DNA of 64,000 nucleotides from Hyaloscypha bicolor E (lineage: Eukaryota > Ascomycota > Leotiomycetes > Helotiales > Hyaloscyphaceae). A program made the position numbers and the translations under genes. Location of the stretch: assembly GCF_002865645.1 (NCBI RefSeq), contig NW_020194549.1, forward strand, positions 248,001 to 312,000. The letters are read 5' to 3'. Below the pieces are notes generated by a model. The model ran no database searches. It saw nothing but the letters and a program-made list of their open reading frames with translations, and was not told the origin of the DNA. Of this stretch, positions 59,319 to 64,000 are shown in pieces. Numbering within the stretch: position 1 is the stretch's first letter; the number at the start of each line of letters is the position of its first letter.

Positions 59319-61148
59319 ACAAAGACAGGGTGAAGGACAAACGCACAAACAACATTGCTTTAGGAGGAACGCAGATGATTATCAGATCAGTCTAGATTCA
59401 TTACTGGAGGTTAAGTTTCCTGAAGTTCTAACTGGGTTGCCATTCTCATTTCCCGCATCAATACCGATGTTGGGTTGACAACTTTTTAATGCATTTTATT
59501 CATAGGAGGAGCAATAGATACATTTATCATTTGGGGCAATTTCCTTGGTCTAGAGCTCTAGAAAGGTTGGGAACACATGGGGAGTTGAGGAGTGAGTGAT
59601 AATAAATTTAATAGGCTTTACCGGAAATGGCTTCTCATCTACGCCAACTTTGTAACATGCTCAGAGTTTACAAACTTTTGAAGTTGCGCAAATGCTCAAA
59701 CCGATCGAACTTTCCTCCTCCAATCGAAGGCTCCTATTAAAACAGCGAGAAGTTCACATGAACTGCAGATAAGCCGATAGCAGATGTGGCGTGTCGCCCC
59801 TGTACTTGCATGCTGCAACCCCTCTACCCCCACCCCACATTGATCAGCTGCTCAAATTTTCGGGCGTTTTGAGATCCCGAGAGAAGGTATCAACGACAGG
59901 GGACGGGAAGCCATGAGGGAACGGCCAGTTGGGAAAGATTCCGGGGCCAGAACTTCCAAAGAACTTGGAACTTCGGGGACTAGGCAGCAGTGCCGCGCCT
60001 TCAACTTGTGAATCATTGGGCGGAGCTGTCACTCCTGACCAGTCCCACGGCCCGACCCGCGCGAGTATCTTGGTCGTCCCCCCGAAGTCTTGCTTGCTTC
60101 CCAAGACCTCGTCCTTGAATTTCTGTACTACCACACTCAACTTGAAGGCTGATCATACGACTCACCATCAACCGCACGTGAAACAAGGAAAGGGGCTCTG
60201 CCTAACCAATAACACTCTGGGGGTCATGCATTCGAACCCGTTCGGCCTGTCGTGACAGAGGAGACGGCGTTAGCACACCTGCCGAATTGTGATTTTAAAG
60301 ACACGTGTGGGGGAGGGGGGCAAACTCATACTGGCATGCAGAAGATACATATATCCGAGAGAAGTTTCGGTGCTTTGTACAAGGAGAATGGATGTCAACA
60401 TCGAACCTCATCCTTGGGTAGCGAACAGCATTTCCCCAGAAAGACCCCTGCCCGCATGCGTTCCAACTGCACTGCCGTTAATGGAACAGTGCAAGATGTG
60501 ATTCCTCGTGGGAGACACGATTTCGATCTCCGATCAGCATGCGGATGGTAAATTCCATGCAATTTGGGTGATGTGAGTGGTGGCTGGCGAGGTGCATAAG
60601 CCCCGCAGCCCCGACGTCGGGACGAGATGTGAAAATACTTTTCATCTTCCTCGCCATCACCACATCTCACACCAACTTGGCAGACTTCTGCGACTCAAAA
60701 GAAGGAGTTTGGGAAATCTTATCCAAGGTGTTTCATGTATAGTACCAGGCAGGTTGTTTAATCTTCGCCGCTGGCTAGCGTGCGGCGCAGTCAGCGAGAT
60801 CATCATGGCTATGCATTTCCTTCATCCTCCTGCCTGTTCAAATGAGCTCTCAATAGCTTCAAGCCACCTCCTCTCCCAGGATGAACCAGAGGAGAAGTTA
60901 TCTGTGACTTGTCAAACGTCCGGCGCCAGATGCACTGGTGGGAACAAGCTCGCATTTAGCAGTGCTACCGCATTCTGGGTGCGCTCCTTATATCAAACTT
61001 AAGTATAGAGCGGGATCTGTGTCTGCACTCGACCGATCTATATTATTGATGGATAACATCCCAATCCGGACTGTGCCTCGTGGGCCAATGAACTCACAGC
61101 TTTCTCTGTGCGGTGGAATTGATTATATAGGCTCCTCCTCACCCCAAT
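59319..61148. other. Intergenic, no supported gene
   Basis: About 1.8 kb of ordinary GC content. Frames at 59844-60255 and 60252-61002 overlap on both strands and have no domain. A TATA-like GATTATATAGG at about 61122 lies about 27 bp before the next start codon and may be that gene's core promoter. Confidence 0.55.
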
Positions 61149-63725
61149 ATGGCCGAAAGCGGGAGTTCTGATAGATTCAATCTACTGGGACATGCCGCAA
61201 GCTTTGCAAAGAGCATATCCGTACACGGTAATTCCGGAACTGGATACGAAATGGTAGACATCGGTACCTCGGACATTGGTACGCAAAAGAGTTCAATCAG
61301 CTCACAATATTGCCCCTCATATTCTGCAACGTGGGATGAGGACATTGAGCAGGATGGAAAGGATGGAGGGTCCTATAATGTGTGAGCTACACTTGTCAAA
61401 CATTGAATTCGAAAATTGACAATGGCCAGATCTTCACGGCAATTGGAAGCCCATTACCCAACCTTTACCAGCCGAACAACCTCAGCGTCGAAGAATACTC
61501 TTCATTCCGTCCTCCGGTTCCTCCGCCGATCTGGCAGATATGGCTCGCACGTCTCCTATGAATATGCAAATCCAGGCGGCTTCGGCTATGAAGAACGGAA
61601 GTTCAGTGGATGGCGGGGAGGCATCTTAGCAGCAGCTACGAGTACGGGCATTGTGCTGCTTATCAACTTGACATTCACAATATGGGCGGGCTCGACATCC
61701 AAGAGCGGTTTGCGGATTGGCACATTATATGAAGGCGAATGTGGCACCGTAAGGCATGCCGACACATGGCTACATATTGCCATCAATGCCATGGGAACCA
61801 TCTTACTCCGTGCAAGTGACTTCACGATGCAGTGTCTGAGTGCCCCAACACGGAGTGAAATCGACGTTGCTCATTCTAAAGGACGATACCTCGACATTGG
61901 ACTTCCGAGTTTAAATAACTTGAACGGATGGAAAAAGAAAGTAATGTTTACGTTCCTAGTTTTGTCCACTCTTCCATTACACTTCCTTTGGAACTCAGCG
62001 GTTTTCACCACAACCCAGAATCTCGATTACAATGTTTTTGTAGTCGCGCCCAGTTTCCTCAACCAATCGACCGTAGACTGCATCCAGAACGTCACCCTGT
62101 TCAATACCGGCGTTCTTGCTACAGACTACTATCAAACCCCGCTCCAATATGGAACCGCAAGCAACGGTACAGCTGTATCCAACGATAATCAATTCTGGCA
62201 AGCCGACGTCTGCAACATCTCCAAAGCACTCCTGGCCAACTCCACTGCAGGGACACTCTCCCGTCTCAGCAATGAAGAGTGCATCAACGCCTACGGCCCC
62301 GGAAATGGCAACATGAAAGGCTGATCCAACCTGCTCGCCGTCACAAAACCCGCAGCCGCACTCTCACACCCAAATAACACAATCCTCTTGCAATTCCGGT
62401 ACCAAGAATATGTCTCCAATTACACAGGCAATAACTGGGTCTGTGACCCGAACTTCTTGATTGTCAACAAGTACAAATGCAACTACAAACACATGGCATC
62501 GAACGCCAGCTCCTGGACTCTCGGCCCCATCAACGCGAACGGCAAGAATCCCTTTGTCCTCTTCCCTTCCGAGGAATGGCCCATCGATTACTGCTTAGCA
62601 CAGCAGACAGACTTGTCTGGGAAGTGCCAGCTGCAGTACAGTTTCGTGATCATGATCAGCGTTCTCATCGCCAATGCGATCAAACTGACTTGTATGATCT
62701 TCATCCTCCGCACTCACCTCGAGCCTATCCTCGCCACCATCGGCGACGGAATCGCCTCTTTCCTCGAGCGACCCGATCCATTCACTGTTGGCAGACCCTT
62801 CTTGAACCGCCAACAAGCACGGAGATTCAAGAAGATCGGAGTTGGCGGTAAAGTCCGCCGGTATATGCCGCGATTCGCCTTGCGGTGGTGGAACGCCCCC
62901 AGTCGACCGAGATGGTTCATCACCTTGACCTTGTGCACTATCACAATCCTCACCGTCTCCCTGCTCCTCGAAACGGGGAACAGCAACCCAATGGACCAAT
63001 CCCTAGACACCCCATCCCCTTATTCAATTGGATTCGGCACTTACAATGCCCACGCGACACTCAACATCTTCTACACTTCGTTCACTTCTCCCACCGCGGA
63101 GGACTTCGCATCAAACAGCCTCCTCCTATCCATGGTTGCCGTCGCCAATCTACCGCAAGTTATCGTTTCTTGTTTATACTTTGCTTATAATACAGTCTAC
63201 ATATCGATGTTGTCCGCTGATGAGTTCAGTCGGTTCAGCTCTCATCGTAAAGCGCTGCGGACTACGAATCCGAAGGATGAACAAAGGAGCACGTATTGGC
63301 TCAGCTTGCCATGGACGTATGCGCTGCCACTTGCGGTTTGTAGTTCAGTTCTTCATTGGTTGATTTCGCAATCATTGTTCATTGCCAGAACTGAAATCCT
63401 CGAGACGTACGGGCAGCCGGAAGAAATCAGCTATATGGAGGTTGGATACTCCCCGTTGGCAATTCTTGTGGCGTTGCTGTTTGGGTCGGGAATGGTGTTG
63501 GGATTGATTCTGAATGGACTCAGGAAGTTGAGACAATGTGTTTTGGTCGGGAATAACAGTCTGGCGATTGCGGCTGCTTGTCAAAAGCCCGAGAAAGATG
63601 TTGATGCCCAACTGAAGAGGGTGCAGTGGGGTGCCGTGAGGCATCAAGAGGACCAGCGACCCGGGCATTGCTGTTTTACTAGTGAAGATGTGGAGACACC
63701 TAGGTTCGGAAATTCATATCTATGA
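61149..63725 (+). pseudogene. DUF6536-type membrane protein with one in-frame TGA
   Basis: Exons 61149-61381 and 61430-63725 join through a 48-bp phase-2 intron (GTGAGC...GGCCAG). The frame spans 842 codons before the final stop and contains one internal TGA at 62322-62324, codon 376. The N-terminal 130 residues are cytosolic. GWRGGILAAATSTGIVLLIN starts helix 1, as in fungal DUF6536 proteins. A second helix (VMFTFLVLSTLPLHFLW) leads to an extracellular segment with many N-x-T/S sites. After the TGA come SNLLAVTKPAAA and five to six more helices, including LQYSFVIMISVLIANAIKL and YALPLAVCSSVLHWLISQSL. Everything else is intact, so this is either a very recent pseudogene, a readthrough gene, or a sequencing error. 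Function of the family is unknown. Confidence 0.75.
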
Positions 63726-63787
63726 CAGAGATGTAATGGCAATGTATGGCTAAGATAGTGTGTTCTAAATTATATTTATTGACATAA

Positions 63788-64000
63788 CTATAACGATTGG
63801 TCTATAATCTCCTCCGAAAAATGATTCGATCTTGTATTCGAGACCACGTAGTCCGCTTTTCGTTTGCCTACCGCCTTTCGCGATTTCTGTAAGTCGTCAC
63901 CATCTTGCGCAATTCCCACGAATCCAGTTCCCGCAGAATTAGATCGGCTCCAGAGGGAAGAAAAATTTTGAGCATTTCGTCTTTGTGTCGACCAGAGAAG
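63788..64000 (-). CDS. 3' end of an unidentified gene leaving to the right
   Basis: A minus-strand frame is open from the right window edge for 70 codons to TAG at 63790-63788. It ends EEIIDQSL and contains a basic run (SRKAVGKRKADYVV). It lies 62 bp from the stop of the DUF6536 gene, so the two are convergent. I do not recognise a family, and a start lies outside the window. The length is only modest evidence. Confidence 0.4.
   Translation of the reverse strand, partial: LLWSTQRRNAQNFSSLWSRSNSAGTGFVGIAQDGDDLQKSRKAVGKRKADYVVSNTRSNHFSEEIIDQSL

Overview
The window looks like nuclear DNA of a filamentous ascomycete, most likely in or near Leotiomycetes/Helotiales. Supporting signs are introns of about 45-70 bp with GT...CTAAC/CTGAC...AG signals, fungus-specific families (DUF6590, DUF6536, Zn2Cys6, DHA1 transporters), and a long AT-saturated transposon block of the kind left by repeat-induced point mutation (RIP). 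The taxonomic call is inference.

The main content is a five-fold array of one divergent gene pair. Each unit has a multi-exon DUF6590 gene on the minus strand and, 0.56-1.02 kb to its right, an intronless gene on the plus strand for a long coiled-coil protein that I cannot assign to a named family. The starts face each other across a shared upstream region. Pair 1 is 1111-3071 / 3791-5596, pair 2 is 14471-16766 / 17786-19507, pair 3 is 21066-22610 / 23170-25071, pair 4 is 29217-31192 / 31786-33816, pair 5 is 55757-57224 / 58161-59318. Both families keep their blocks in the same order in all five copies but differ strongly in sequence, so the whole unit was probably duplicated and then diversified. 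Conserved linkage suggests that the two products work together, perhaps as a physical complex. Their function is unknown.

Between pairs 1 and 2 (about 5.6-14.4 kb) lies a gene graveyard. It holds a gene split by a hAT-type miniature element, a 516-bp element with 40-bp inverted repeats, a second hAT element, a frameshifted conserved hypothetical gene, and a Zn2Cys6 regulator with two in-frame stops. An MFS drug-type transporter sits between pairs 3 and 4. Between pairs 4 and 5 is a nested transposon about 19.9 kb long: a third hAT element of the same family (35335-55207, 8-bp target duplication) interrupted by LTR retrotransposon A (35493-54625), which is itself interrupted by LTR retrotransposon B (40214-53322). 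The retrotransposon interiors are almost pure A/T with no surviving reading frame.

The right end carries a DUF6536 membrane-protein gene (61149-63725) whose otherwise intact frame is broken by one TGA codon, then the C-terminal end of a minus-strand gene. Splice sites were predicted by eye and checked for reading frame and for homology among the five copies. No transcript or database search was available.
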